Of a stretch of DNA of 16,323 bases, positions 1 to 8,160 are shown piece after piece (within the stretch, counting starts at the first letter, position 1; every line of letters begins with the position of its first letter). The translations under genes were made by a program, and so were the position numbers. The DNA lies in the NCBI GenBank assembly GCA_050740975.1, contig JBOIEE010000240.1:1-16323 (forward strand), in the 5' to 3' direction. The notes beneath the pieces were generated by a model, which saw only the letters and a program-made list of their open reading frames with translations, did not search any database and was not told where the DNA came from. The stretch comes from JBOHHR01 sp050740975. GTDB taxonomy: Bacteria > Pseudomonadota > Gammaproteobacteria > JBOHHR01.

Positions 1-2
1 TG

Positions 3-149
3 GGTACCTTCCATGGGGTCTCTGCTAAGTATTTACAGGAATACCTCAATGAATTCTGCTATCGATTTAACCGACGTTTGTGGGAAGGACAGCTCCCCAC
101 TCGCCTGCTTAATCTCTGCTTGGAACATACAGCAATTAAATTAGGCTGA
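3..149 (+). CDS. IS1595-family (ISXO2-like) transposase, C-terminal end only
   Basis: The frame that is open from the left edge translates into a 48-residue tail beginning GTFHGVSAKYLQEY, followed by NEFCYRFNRR and ending in IKLG and a TGA stop. The pattern (G)T(F)HGVSxKYLQxYLxEFxxRFNRR is the hallmark of the C-terminal end of IS1595-type (ISXO2-like) DDE transposases, just after their last catalytic acidic residue. The rest of the gene lies outside the window, so I cannot tell whether the element is intact. The tail itself shows no frameshift. I could not identify the insertion sequence's terminal inverted repeat with confidence, so the right boundary of the element, somewhere just after base 149, is left open. 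Confidence 0.85.
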   Translation, partial: GTFHGVSAKYLQEYLNEFCYRFNRRLWEGQLPTRLLNLCLEHTAIKLG

Positions 150-589
150 GAATCCATTAGAGGCATTTACTTTTATTCCACCGCTCGACCGTGCGCACGG
201 ACACGCCGCATCGGGTAGCAATGGCGCCCTTGCCCGATCCGTTAGCGCATCTCCGGATGTGGAACTGTCATCATGAGACGACAGATCGCTGGGCCAAGAG
301 ACGACCCGAGACGCTCCGATCGCGGACTCGACCCCGCGTCCCATCGGGCGCAGACCGAGTCGTTTCGCCAGCCCCCTGAACGCGGAACCCCATGAGTTGG
401 AACCTCGGGAGCCGTATGCACGGCACCGTCGGTCGCGCGTTGGGCACGGCCTATGCCTATGCTTTTAACCAGCGGAGGGGGGTCTCTAAAACTCGCATCG
501 ATCGCCGGGCCGTCGTTCGAGCGAGGTCGCGTGTCGACACTCCCCAATGCCACGCCGGGAGAGTCCGGTGGGTGTTACCAATCCAGGAC
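150..589. other. Stretch with no recognisable gene
   Basis: About 440 bases between the transposase tail and the ribosome binding site of the AraC-type regulator. The first 30 or so bases are AT-rich and probably include the right end of the insertion sequence. The rest is GC-rich. Several short open frames cross it on both strands, but none gives a protein I recognise and none has a convincing ribosome binding site. The regulator's frame stays open upstream to a possible ATG at 453, giving a 49-residue low-complexity extension that I consider untranslated leader. A promoter for the regulator is expected here, but I see no clear -35/-10 pair. Confidence 0.5.
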
Positions 590-595
590 AGGAGG
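590..595 (+). promoter_or_regulatory. Ribosome binding site that fixes the start of the AraC-type regulator
   Basis: AGGAGG, continuing as a run of G, ends four bases before the ATG at 600. The only other ATG in the same frame is at 453. It has no such signal, and the residues between the two do not look like part of the receiver domain. This favours the start at 600. Confidence 0.6.
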
Positions 596-599
596 GGGT

Positions 600-1475
600 A
601 TGGAAAACCGAGGAAATGTCGGCGCTATCACGACACGCCATGGTAGCAAGTGCGGCCACCGTGACCTGTCATCGTTCCTATGGGTGGACTTGACGCGCGA
701 TACGTCGATCCTCTTCGAAGCGATCCGTGATCACGTCGCAGGCTACAAGATCTCGAGCCGGGCCGAAGTATGGCCTGCGATCAAAAGATGGGATCCGGTT
801 TTCGTATGTTTTGAGTATGAGTGCCCGGAACCGGCCGAGCTACAGGTCCTTCGCGAGACGAGGGTCCGACATCCCGGCCTCCCGATCCTGATGCTGACCG
901 CCTACCATTCGGAGGAACTGGCGGTCTGGGCTTTCCGCACCGGTGTCTGGGATTATCTGGTGAAACCGATCGCACGCGAGGTGCTGAGCGAGACGGTCCA
1001 AGCTCTACTGGCCTGTTCGCGGAGCGGCCCCGCAGTGCGGCCGACACCGCCTTCGGAAGACGGGAGCCCTCCCCCGAGGCCCGGAACGGCCGTTAATCAG
1101 CGACGCCGCCTAGCCGAGCGGACGGCTGCAGCGAGTGCCTATATCGCTAAAAACTACCCCGCCAAGATCACCGCGGCGGCCGCCGCCGAACAATGTCATT
1201 TGAGCTGTTCGCAGTTCAGCAGGACCTTTAAGAAGGAGCATGGTGCCTGCTTTCAACAGTACCTCATTCGATATCGTATTAACCAGGCCTGTAAAATCCT
1301 CGCGTCGTTTGAGGTGCCCGTGAAAGAGGCGGCGTTTTCAGTGGGCTTCACCGATCTCTGCCATTTCGCCCGCACTTTTCGGCAGCATGTCGGTATGCTT
1401 CCTAGCGCATTCAAGGCCCGCGACAGGTCACAGTATGGCCTCGCCCTGCCCGTCTCGGACGCAATAGCAGAATAA
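600..1475 (+). CDS. AraC-type transcription regulator with a degenerate receiver domain
   Basis: 291 residues, start chosen for the AGGAGG before it. Residues about 24-138 have the layout of a two-component receiver domain: a strand ending in WVD (D30), LTAY with the conserved Thr at 100, and YLVKPI with the conserved Lys at 122. The Thr-Lys spacing of 22 is canonical. Counting back 28 residues from Thr100, as in OmpR and NtrC, puts E72 (in FEYECP) where the phosphorylated Asp should be. The second acidic residue of the N-terminal pair is also missing. A proline-rich linker (about 146-163) leads to an AraC double helix-turn-helix (about 172-275) with the family signature KEAAFSVGFTDLCHFARTFR. 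It should bind DNA; phosphorylation by a kinase is doubtful because Glu may mimic the phosphorylated state. No sensor kinase is next to it. The next gene on the same strand starts 52 bases downstream, so it may regulate the secreted-protein/Rhs pair, but that is inference from position only. Confidence 0.8.
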   Translation: MENRGNVGAITTRHGSKCGHRDLSSFLWVDLTRDTSILFEAIRDHVAGYKISSRAEVWPAIKRWDPVFVCFEYECPEPAELQVLRETRVRHPGLPILMLTAYHSEELAVWAFRTGVWDYLVKPIAREVLSETVQALLACSRSGPAVRPTPPSEDGSPPPRPGTAVNQRRRLAERTAAASAYIAKNYPAKITAAAAAEQCHLSCSQFSRTFKKEHGACFQQYLIRYRINQACKILASFEVPVKEAAFSVGFTDLCHFARTFRQHVGMLPSAFKARDRSQYGLALPVSDAIAE

Positions 1476-1527
1476 TCTTATTGTTTAGCAGAATTCTCCT
1501 AACACCGGGCACTGGGGGTGCGCTAGT

Positions 1528-2781
1528 GTGAATCTAAATCTTCACGCTCTCGGAGGAACATTGCTATGGACACTAGGCATCACATCGCTAGTAATCGCTT
1601 TCATCGCTTTCTTTTTCATACTGACAAACACGGCTTACGCTTTGACCTGCCCCGTCTCGATGGACCCGGCGAAATCGCTCCTGATCAGAGACCTCAGCGT
1701 CGTCGAGGATCCGACGCGAACCGTCTGGACGGGCGCGACTGACACGAGCGCGGAGGGCGCCTGGTCCTTCGGGCGCTTGATGGCCCACCTGGCCGGTGCG
1801 CATGAGCCCTCGGAGTTTGTCCGCCGTTGGTTGGAGAACTGGGAACGCGACCAGACGATCAATGGTTTCAGCGTTCAAAATCGCGCCACCATCGCAACAA
1901 CCGTTATCGATCCTTGGCCGAAACTACCCGACGGCAAGCTCGACTTGACCCAGGCCCCCATGCGCCTCTTGGGGATCGTCTACCGGCCTGATTTGCGCAA
2001 TCCCGGGCTCGATCGCGGCGGTGAAGGGAGGTTTGTTTTCGGCGTGCTGGATAGATTCGGAAACAAGCTACAGTTCACCGTCATTCTCGAATACGACTTA
2101 GCGGCGCAAACCGACGCCGAGGTACAAACCTGGGCTGCGGACTTCCAGAACTTGTCAACCTTAGAATTCGGTGAGGCATTCAATACCGAGCTCGAGGCGA
2201 TCACGAATCGGTTCGCCGGACCGGGCGTGGCGCCGGATAAGATCAATGGCAGCGCCATCCTGAGAGTGCGCACCAACGAGATCGCGCTCGCATTCCCCTG
2301 GGAGTTGCGTGAGTTTGCGTTAAGCGGCAATGGCCGACGGCTACGGGAGGTCACTGTCAAGCAAACGCCGGACATCGGTCTCAACAACACTGGGATTTTT
2401 GCGGAGTGGATCGATGCCAACGCGGAGCGTATTCGTAGTAAACCCAATAATGGAAGTATCCAAGTCCCGTCCGCTTTCAAGGGCGTGCCGTTCTTGGCCG
2501 GCGCTATCGCCAATAACCTCGATGTGTGGGATGCCCCGGCCAGCGACGGGGAGGCGGTGTTTCGGGTCGCGCTCAATACCTGTAACGGGTGTCACGGCGT
2601 CGAATCCGGCACGTCCTTCCTGCATGTCAACCCCAGAACCTCGGGATCGGAGGCGGTCCTCTCCGAATTCCTAACGGGAACCATGGTATCGGATCCGAGG
2701 GACGGGGAGATCACGCGCGAGTTCAATGAGCTCGAAGCTCGCAGCGCAGAAGTGGACGCTATTTTATGCCCCTCACCGTAA
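1528..2781 (+). CDS. Secreted protein of unknown function with one CxxCH motif
   Basis: 417 residues if the GTG at 1528 is used. A TTG at 1561 (residue 12) has GGAGGA just before it and is an equally good start. A hydrophobic segment (about 12-35) followed by AYA at 36-38 looks like a Sec signal peptide, so the protein is probably exported. The body carries motifs I associate with an unnamed family of large exported proteobacterial proteins: SLLIRDLSVVEDP near the N-terminus, APMRLLGIVYRPDLR, GEGRFVFGVLD, and RTNEIALAFPWELREF followed later by VTVKQTPD. Near the C-terminus, C352-N-G-C355-H356 matches a c-type haem attachment site, or may simply be a conserved cysteine pair; only one is present. 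No enzymatic motif is evident and no function is assigned. It lies 95 bases before the Rhs gene on the same strand and may be transcribed with it. Confidence 0.75.
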   Translation: MNLNLHALGGTLLWTLGITSLVIAFIAFFFILTNTAYALTCPVSMDPAKSLLIRDLSVVEDPTRTVWTGATDTSAEGAWSFGRLMAHLAGAHEPSEFVRRWLENWERDQTINGFSVQNRATIATTVIDPWPKLPDGKLDLTQAPMRLLGIVYRPDLRNPGLDRGGEGRFVFGVLDRFGNKLQFTVILEYDLAAQTDAEVQTWAADFQNLSTLEFGEAFNTELEAITNRFAGPGVAPDKINGSAILRVRTNEIALAFPWELREFALSGNGRRLREVTVKQTPDIGLNNTGIFAEWIDANAERIRSKPNNGSIQVPSAFKGVPFLAGAIANNLDVWDAPASDGEAVFRVALNTCNGCHGVESGTSFLHVNPRTSGSEAVLSEFLTGTMVSDPRDGEITREFNELEARSAEVDAILCPSP

Positions 2782-2787
2782 CGAGCG

Positions 2788-2799
2788 AGGTTGGGGTGA
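2788..2799 (+). repeat. Solitary half-site matching the REP repeat
   Basis: AGGTTGGGGTGA matches 12 of the 14 bases of the REP arm found at 7224, 7875 and 8171. It lies just after the stop codon of the CxxCH protein gene. The pairing arm is not present nearby, so it is either a decayed REP copy or chance similarity in GC-rich sequence. Confidence 0.35.
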
Positions 2800-2864
2800 G
2801 CCTGGGAACCGCGCACGAAAACCGACGGCAAGCGGTTCGCGGAACATGATCGTAGTATGTCGTA

Positions 2865-2872
2865 TAAGGAGG
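2865..2872 (+). promoter_or_regulatory. Strong ribosome binding site of the Rhs gene
   Basis: TAAGGAGG lies four bases before the ATG at 2877. It is a near-perfect Shine-Dalgarno match, better than those of the neighbouring genes, and it settles the Rhs start, which is followed directly by a signal peptide. Confidence 0.75.
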
Positions 2873-2876
2873 ACGT

Positions 2877-5800
2877 ATGCCTAAGCACGATGGTAATTAT
2901 CGATTCTCGGTAACATTTTTGGGTGCCCTGCTGCTCGTTTTTGTGGCGAGCTACAGTGCCGCGACCGCAGCTGCGGTTTACTACAAGCGGGGACCGGATG
3001 CGCCTTGTGTGTGCTGCGATGGCGGAACCAACTGCCCGGAATGCGCAGGCGGCGACCGGTTTGATGCCTATAGCGGCAATGTCCACCGGGCGATCAAGGA
3101 TCTCGAGATCTGGGGGGGCGTGGGACAGCATCAACTGGTCTGGATGCGCCACGCAAACAGCCGCAAGGCCGCTGGTGGGCTTAATCAGCAGCCCTTCGGC
3201 GAGGCGCACCACTGGCGCCACGCCTATCAATGGGAGATGGAGGAGACCGGCCCAAGTGAGCTCAGCGTGCATTACCCGGCGGGGGGAAGCAATAGCTTCA
3301 ATCCGAGCGCAAGCGACCCCACCGTGTGGGAGCCCATCGCCGTCGTCGGTAAACGGATCTTTCAGGACGGCAGCAACTTTGTCCTGCAGATGGAGGATGG
3401 CTACCGCTACCGCTTCGAGAAGCAGACAGATGCGGATGGCTCTATCCACTATCAAATGGAAGCCTTCACCGACACCCAGGGAAATCTCTACGATTTGGTC
3501 TACGACCCTGCCGATAGAACCCTGATGCATGTGAAAGAACCGGCCGGCCGGTTTTTCACCATCATCTACAAGACAGAGGATGGTCTTAAGGTCATCGACC
3601 AAGTCTTAACCAGTGATGGCCGCAGCGCTACCTACAAGTATACGGTCGTCAACGATGGGGTGACGAGTTGGTTGGAGCTCACCAGCGTCACCTATGGCGA
3701 TGAGACCGTCGCCACCTATGAGTACCACCAGCAGGCGCCCGGCGTTAGACCGCTGCTCGAGCATGCGGTAGACCCGCGCCTCGATGGCCGCTCGGTCGAT
3801 ATGCGCTATGTGTACGACGCGACCGAAGGGTTCGTGCTCCAGGAGAAGAACGGCAAGACCGGGGAAGTCTTGGCAAGCCTGGAGAGGAGCGGTGCGCAGC
3901 GTATCATCGAGTATGCCAACGGTGGGAAGGACACCCTGACCGTGCCGATCGCCCAGCAGGGCCAGGTAGATAGCGGGACGGACAGCTTAGGGCGGGTGAC
4001 AGAGTACACCTACGATGCCGATGGCACGGGGTTCTTGATCGAAAAGAAGGATGCGGAAGGGCGGGTGACGAAGTACACGCGGACGATTTATGGCAATCCC
4101 CTCTCCATCACCTACGCGGCGGGGACTGAAGACGAGGCGACGGAGTCCTGGACCCGCGACGATCTGGACCTGGTCCTGACCCACACCGATGAACGCGGAT
4201 TTGTAATGACGAATACGCGCGATGCGCTGCATCGCATCACCCGCATCGACTACCCCGACGGGGCCTTCGAGACGTTCACCTACAATGACTTCGGTCAGGT
4301 ACTGACCCACCGCCGGCGCAACGGCGGGCTGGAAGAGTGGGACTACGATGAGGATGAACGCCAGCTAAAGATCGCCTACGCGGACGAAACCCCCGAGAGC
4401 ACCCTCGACAACCCGACCGCCACCTACACCTACGATACCGCCGACCGCCTCGCCTCGGTGACCGATGCGCGCGCGCATACCACCAACTATGAGTATAACG
4501 AGCGGGGACTCATGACCAAGATCATCTACCCGCTGACACTCCCCGATACCGAGCGGGCCTTCGTCCAGTATCAATACAACGACTTCGGCGATCGGACGCA
4601 AGTGATCAATGAGCTCGGCAACACCTGGGTCACGGCCTACGATGAGTTTCGCCGGCGCACCAGCCTGACCGATCCCCCCACCGTGACCCATCCCTTGGGG
4701 CGGACGACTGTGTGGAGTTATGACCTGCCGGGCGGGGTCTGCGGCTGCGCCCATGAGGAGGACAAGCCCACGAAGATCACGCTGCCAAGCGGCAAGATGA
4801 CCGCCATCGAATACGACACCGAGTGGCAGAAGACCGCCGAGACGGTGGGGGATGGCTCCGCGGATGCGGCCAGGACCGAGTACGAGTACGACGAGGTCGG
4901 CAATCTCACCACCATGACCGATCCGCGCGCGAAGATCTGGACCACGGAGTACGACCAGCGCGATCGCAAGAAGAGTTTCACCGATCCGCTGGGGAATAAG
5001 ACCGCGTGGACCTACGACGATGCCGGGAACGTCCTGACCGCAACGCGGCCCGATCTCGGTGTCACCACCTACGATGACTACGATCCGATGAACCGGCTCA
5101 AGCAGATGACCGATCCTCATCCTCAAGGCCAGGTGACGCAGTATGCCTACGATGCGGAAGGCAATCTCGTGACGCTCACGGATGCGAACGCGCATGTCTA
5201 CGAATTCAAGTATGAAGACCTGCGCAACCTGCGCACCCAGCTCGGCTATCCGGGTGACTCCGCGGATCCAGATGGCTCCGCGGAGAAGTTCGCCTACGAT
5301 GCGGTCGGCAACCTCGCGACCTACACCACCCGCGCAGGCCAGGTGAGGACCTATACCTACGATGAGCGCGATCGTGAGACTCGGTCCGATTGGAGCGATG
5401 CGACCCCGGATATAACGACGCGCTATGATGCGGCCAATCGGATCCTCAGGCGCAAGAGCTCGGTCTCGACGCTCACCTACGCCTACGATGAGGCCAATCA
5501 GCTCCTGAGCGAGACCCAGGCGATCAGGGGCACTGCGCCCAAGACCATCGCCTACGACTACAACGAGGATGCACTCCCGGAGACCCTGACCTATCCGGAT
5601 GGCAGCCCGTTGACCTACGCCTATACCGGGCGCAACCAGCTCGGGTCGATCACGCCGGGGGGCGCCTCTGCCCTGGTCGAATATGCCTATGATCTCAACG
5701 GTAACCGCTTGACCAAGGACCTGCTGGAGAACGCGACCAGTGTCGACTATGTCCATGACGACGCCAACCGCATGACCGGCATCGAGCACCGGAAGGACGC

Positions 5801-7187
5801 CATCGCCTTTGCGAGCTTCGGCTACGGATACGATGCCGTCGATCGGCGCACCTTCGTGAGCCGGGAAGATGGCCGCGGCGATGAGTTCGGCTACGATGCG
5901 GTCGATCAGCTCACCGATGTGCTCTATCAGGTGGAGAACCCGGATGCCGATCCGAACACCCCGCCTCTGAACCCGGCGCGGACGGTGCACTACGAATACC
6001 ACGCGACGGCTGATGGCCGGGTCGATCAGGTCGGCAACCGGCTCGAGGTGGTGGACAACGGGGTGGCGACGAGCTACGAACCCAACGAGCTCAATCAATA
6101 CACGGAGATCGGCGCGCTGGCGCTCACCTACACCCCGAACGGGAACCTGAAGAGCCATGACGGCTGGACCTACACCTACGACGCCCAGAACCGTCTGACC
6201 CGCGCGAGAAATGGGGTGACGACGGTTACCTTCAAGTACGACCCGATGAATCGGCAGGCGCAGCGCGTGATCAACGGCGTCAAGACCTTCTTCTACTACG
6301 ACGGCTGGAACCTCATCGAGGAGCGGGATGGGGCGGATGTCCAGCTTGCGGAGTATGTGCACGGGGCGATGATCGATGAGTTGCTGTCGAAGACGACGTC
6401 TAACGGTGCGGTGTACTACCATCAGGACTCCATCGGCAGCGTGACGCAGCTGACGGATGCGGATGGGGAGGTAATGGAGAAGTACGAGTACGATGTGTTT
6501 GGTCAGCCGACGATCCAGGATGCGGGTGGGGCGGTGATCGGTGCCAGCGGGTTCGGGAATCGATTCCTGTTCACGGGAAGGGAGTTTATTCAAGAGACGG
6601 GGCTCTATGACTACCGGAACCGGGTGTATTCGGGAGAGCTAGGGAGGTTTTTGCAGACGGATCCGATACGGTTTGATGCGGGGGATGTCAATCTGTATAC
6701 ATATGTGAGCAACAATTCTGTTAATAGCATTGATCCTACCGGCTTGGCAGAAGTTGATTGCGCTGCTCTCCTATCCAAACTACGGAATCTTTATGAACGA
6801 CTCCAAACCAATCTAATAGTTGCGGGTGAACTCGCGGGGCAATTGGCCATGGCGGAGAGGGATGCCTTGGAAGGTAGAATTCTTGTTGCAACCGCGGGCG
6901 CAGAGGTAGGAATCTTTTTCGGAGTCGCTAGCGCAGCAGCTGGTACCAAGCCTCTAGCAGGAATTGTTAGCTCATCGGGCAAGACCCCGGCTCTAATAAC
7001 CAATCCAGTTGCTAGAAAGGTTGCTGGTGGTGTTATTGCTACGGCTAGCGCTGGCGTATCATCCGTTTTAGGTGGTGATACTCTACGCTCGATTGAGCAA
7101 CAACTTGCCGAAATTAATTCCGAAATATCAGAAATTAACGGCGAAATCAAAGGGCTGTCTGCCATTTATTCCGAGTGTTGTACATAA
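2877..7187 (+). CDS. Rhs/YD-repeat protein with signal peptide and variable C-terminal tip
   Basis: 1436 residues. Residues 12-33 are hydrophobic (TFLGALLLVFVASYSAATAA) and look like a Sec signal peptide. A cysteine cluster follows (C44, 46, 47, 53, 56), then DAYSGNVHRAIKDLEIWGGVG, a typical opening of exported Rhs proteins. From roughly residue 370 to 1180 there are many YD repeats of the kind YTYDxxxRL and YEYDxxGNL, expected to fold into a beta-cocoon. The Rhs core follows: YHQDSIGSVTQLTD, TGREFIQETGLYDYRNR, GRFLQTDPI, and the closing IDPTGL at 1285-1290, where related proteins cleave themselves. The last 146 residues are a separate tip. It has a helical stretch (1296-1333), two hydrophobic glycine/alanine-rich segments (1335-1356 and 1382-1400) and a heptad-like helix (1401-1430). 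I recognise no nuclease, deaminase or other toxin motif. There is no PAAR or VgrG partner and no immunity gene in the 36 bases before the first REP copy. The tip is AT-richer than the cocoon. Confidence 0.88.
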   Translation: MPKHDGNYRFSVTFLGALLLVFVASYSAATAAAVYYKRGPDAPCVCCDGGTNCPECAGGDRFDAYSGNVHRAIKDLEIWGGVGQHQLVWMRHANSRKAAGGLNQQPFGEAHHWRHAYQWEMEETGPSELSVHYPAGGSNSFNPSASDPTVWEPIAVVGKRIFQDGSNFVLQMEDGYRYRFEKQTDADGSIHYQMEAFTDTQGNLYDLVYDPADRTLMHVKEPAGRFFTIIYKTEDGLKVIDQVLTSDGRSATYKYTVVNDGVTSWLELTSVTYGDETVATYEYHQQAPGVRPLLEHAVDPRLDGRSVDMRYVYDATEGFVLQEKNGKTGEVLASLERSGAQRIIEYANGGKDTLTVPIAQQGQVDSGTDSLGRVTEYTYDADGTGFLIEKKDAEGRVTKYTRTIYGNPLSITYAAGTEDEATESWTRDDLDLVLTHTDERGFVMTNTRDALHRITRIDYPDGAFETFTYNDFGQVLTHRRRNGGLEEWDYDEDERQLKIAYADETPESTLDNPTATYTYDTADRLASVTDARAHTTNYEYNERGLMTKIIYPLTLPDTERAFVQYQYNDFGDRTQVINELGNTWVTAYDEFRRRTSLTDPPTVTHPLGRTTVWSYDLPGGVCGCAHEEDKPTKITLPSGKMTAIEYDTEWQKTAETVGDGSADAARTEYEYDEVGNLTTMTDPRAKIWTTEYDQRDRKKSFTDPLGNKTAWTYDDAGNVLTATRPDLGVTTYDDYDPMNRLKQMTDPHPQGQVTQYAYDAEGNLVTLTDANAHVYEFKYEDLRNLRTQLGYPGDSADPDGSAEKFAYDAVGNLATYTTRAGQVRTYTYDERDRETRSDWSDATPDITTRYDAANRILRRKSSVSTLTYAYDEANQLLSETQAIRGTAPKTIAYDYNEDALPETLTYPDGSPLTYAYTGRNQLGSITPGGASALVEYAYDLNGNRLTKDLLENATSVDYVHDDANRMTGIEHRKDAIAFASFGYGYDAVDRRTFVSREDGRGDEFGYDAVDQLTDVLYQVENPDADPNTPPLNPARTVHYEYHATADGRVDQVGNRLEVVDNGVATSYEPNELNQYTEIGALALTYTPNGNLKSHDGWTYTYDAQNRLTRARNGVTTVTFKYDPMNRQAQRVINGVKTFFYYDGWNLIEERDGADVQLAEYVHGAMIDELLSKTTSNGAVYYHQDSIGSVTQLTDADGEVMEKYEYDVFGQPTIQDAGGAVIGASGFGNRFLFTGREFIQETGLYDYRNRVYSGELGRFLQTDPIRFDAGDVNLYTYVSNNSVNSIDPTGLAEVDCAALLSKLRNLYERLQTNLIVAGELAGQLAMAERDALEGRILVATAGAEVGIFFGVASAAAGTKPLAGIVSSSGKTPALITNPVARKVAGGVIATASAGVSSVLGGDTLRSIEQQLAEINSEISEINGEIKGLSAIYSECCT

Positions 7188-7223
7188 ACTTGCGGTTAAC
7201 AACGGTCGAAAAAGCCAGATCTC

Positions 7224-7304
7224 GTAGGTTGGGGTGAGGTACGAACCCCAACATTTCACGGCGCCGGGATTCCGTTGGGGTTCGCGGCGCTCACCCCAAC
7301 CTAC
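7224..7304. repeat. REP palindrome copy A, upstream of the RAYT gene
   Basis: A perfect 14-bp inverted repeat, GTAGGTTGGGGTGA (7224-7237) against TCACCCCAACCTAC (7291-7304), encloses a second 9-bp one, AACCCCAAC (7244-7252) against GTTGGGGTT (7274-7282). Each outer arm can also pair with its inner neighbour to form a short hairpin. This REP pair arrangement is typical of sequences carried with REP-associated tyrosine transposases, and such a gene follows 28 bases later. Confidence 0.85.
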
Positions 7305-7332
7305 GATGGGGACTACGATCGGGGTGGAATGA

Positions 7333-7863
7333 ATGCGTTATCGGCGGGCGGAGGTGGGGGGTGGAACGTATTTCTTCACCGTCAACCTGGCCGAACGGAA
7401 ACGAACCCTGCTGGTGGATCAGGTGGACGTGTTGCGCGGGGTGATTCGACGGGTGAAGGCGATGCATCCGTTTCGCATCGATGCGATGGTGATCTTGCCC
7501 GATCACCTGCATGCGTTATGGACGTTACCCGAGGGAGATGCGGATTACCCGACGCGCTGGATGCTGATCAAAGCGGGGTTCTCGCGGCAACTACCGACAG
7601 GTGAACGGCGCGGTGACAGCCGGCAGGCCAAGGGGGAGCGAGGGATCTGGCAGCGGCGCTATTGGGAGCACCTGATCCGCGACGATCGGGATCATGGGCG
7701 GCATGCGGACTACCTTCACTACAACCCGGTGCAACACGGTTACGTGAAACGGGTAGCGGATTGGCCGTATTCGACATTCCATCGCGAGGTGCGCCGCGGC
7801 CTGTATCCGCGCGATTGGGCGGGCGGCCCTGAATCCGAATTGGAGGCCGGCGAACCTGCATGA
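7333..7863 (+). CDS. REP-associated tyrosine transposase (RAYT), Y1/IS200-like
   Basis: 176 residues. The N-terminal RYRRAEVGGGTYFFTVNLA is the classic RAYT opening. The HUH metal-binding motif is present as H58-L59-H60 in ILPDHLHALW. The tyrosine helix appears as YLHYNPVQHG, where Y127 is the likely nucleophile. WQRRYWEHLIRD in between and W-P-Y-S near the end are also family features. Such proteins bind and cut REP hairpins as single strands and are thought to spread or maintain REPs; in most hosts they are domesticated single-copy genes rather than active transposons. The length and both motif sets look intact. It is flanked by REP copies A (7224) and B (7875), so the cassette runs about 7224-7905. 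No strong ribosome binding site is visible before the ATG. Confidence 0.88.
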   Translation: MRYRRAEVGGGTYFFTVNLAERKRTLLVDQVDVLRGVIRRVKAMHPFRIDAMVILPDHLHALWTLPEGDADYPTRWMLIKAGFSRQLPTGERRGDSRQAKGERGIWQRRYWEHLIRDDRDHGRHADYLHYNPVQHGYVKRVADWPYSTFHREVRRGLYPRDWAGGPESELEAGEPA

Positions 7864-7874
7864 AGATAGCAAAC

Positions 7875-7905
7875 GTAGGTTGGGGTGAATGCAATGAACC
7901 CCAAC
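7875..7905. repeat. REP hairpin copy B, downstream of the RAYT gene
   Basis: GTAGGTTGGGGTGA (7875-7888) is followed eight bases later by AACCCCAAC (7897-7905), so GTTGGGGT can pair with ACCCCAAC in a single hairpin. It is identical at these blocks to the left half of copy C at 8171. It lacks the second half found in copies A and C. Confidence 0.8.
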
Positions 7906-7960
7906 AACCACCGTCACGACGTCATGTACGGATGGTTCGGTTGGTTGGTGACGGCGGTTG
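7905..7960. repeat. Imperfect inverted repeat next to REP copy B
   Basis: CAACCACCGTCAC (7905-7917) pairs with GTGACGGCGGTTG (7948-7960) at 12 of 13 positions, separated by a 30-base spacer. It directly follows the REP B hairpin and is different in sequence, so the right side of the RAYT cassette carries two adjacent hairpins. Its function is unknown. Confidence 0.55.
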
Positions 7961-7968
7961 GAATGCGA

Positions 7969-8160
7969 TTATGAACACTGGTGGGATTCCAACTCTAGTA
8001 CATACCGGAGTTTCTCGTTGACCTCGTGGAGCAAGCCTTCCGAAAACTCGCCCAGTTCGCCGAGAATGATTGAATGGTCTACCGTCACGAGTTTGTCGAG
8101 CTTGACCAGAACTCACTTTAAGCCCGGTCTGAGCAAAGTCCGGGTGCGAGCTGTCAACAA
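7969..8160 (-). pseudogene. MazF/PemK-type toxin, frameshifted C-terminal remnant
   Basis: Read on the minus strand, 8158 down to about 8111 encodes VDSSHPDFAQTGLKVS. After a one-base offset near 8110, the frame continues as LVKLDKLVTVDHSIILGELG, then EFSEGLLHEVNEKLRYVLEL and a TAA at 7969-7971. SHPDF..TGLK joined to the hydrophobic-K-LDKLVTV block and a final helix ending in L.L.L is the C-terminal third of MazF/PemK-type endoribonucleases of toxin-antitoxin pairs. The N-terminal part, with the RNA-binding and catalytic residues, is gone: REP copy C begins about ten bases further on. A frameshift plus truncation makes it non-functional. No antitoxin gene is recognisable nearby. Confidence 0.72.

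Noticed and set aside
1566..1742. Small frame with ATG at 1566 and a good GGAGGA upstream
   Set aside because: The signal peptide and family motifs are in another frame at the same place; this frame gives a short, His/Arg-rich product without homology. The GGAGGA more likely serves the TTG at 1561.
4365..6593. 742-codon open frame on the minus strand
   Set aside because: It is antisense to the Rhs gene and its sequence is an artefact of the repeated YD codons; it is rich in Ile, Arg, Gly and Val with no recognisable domain.
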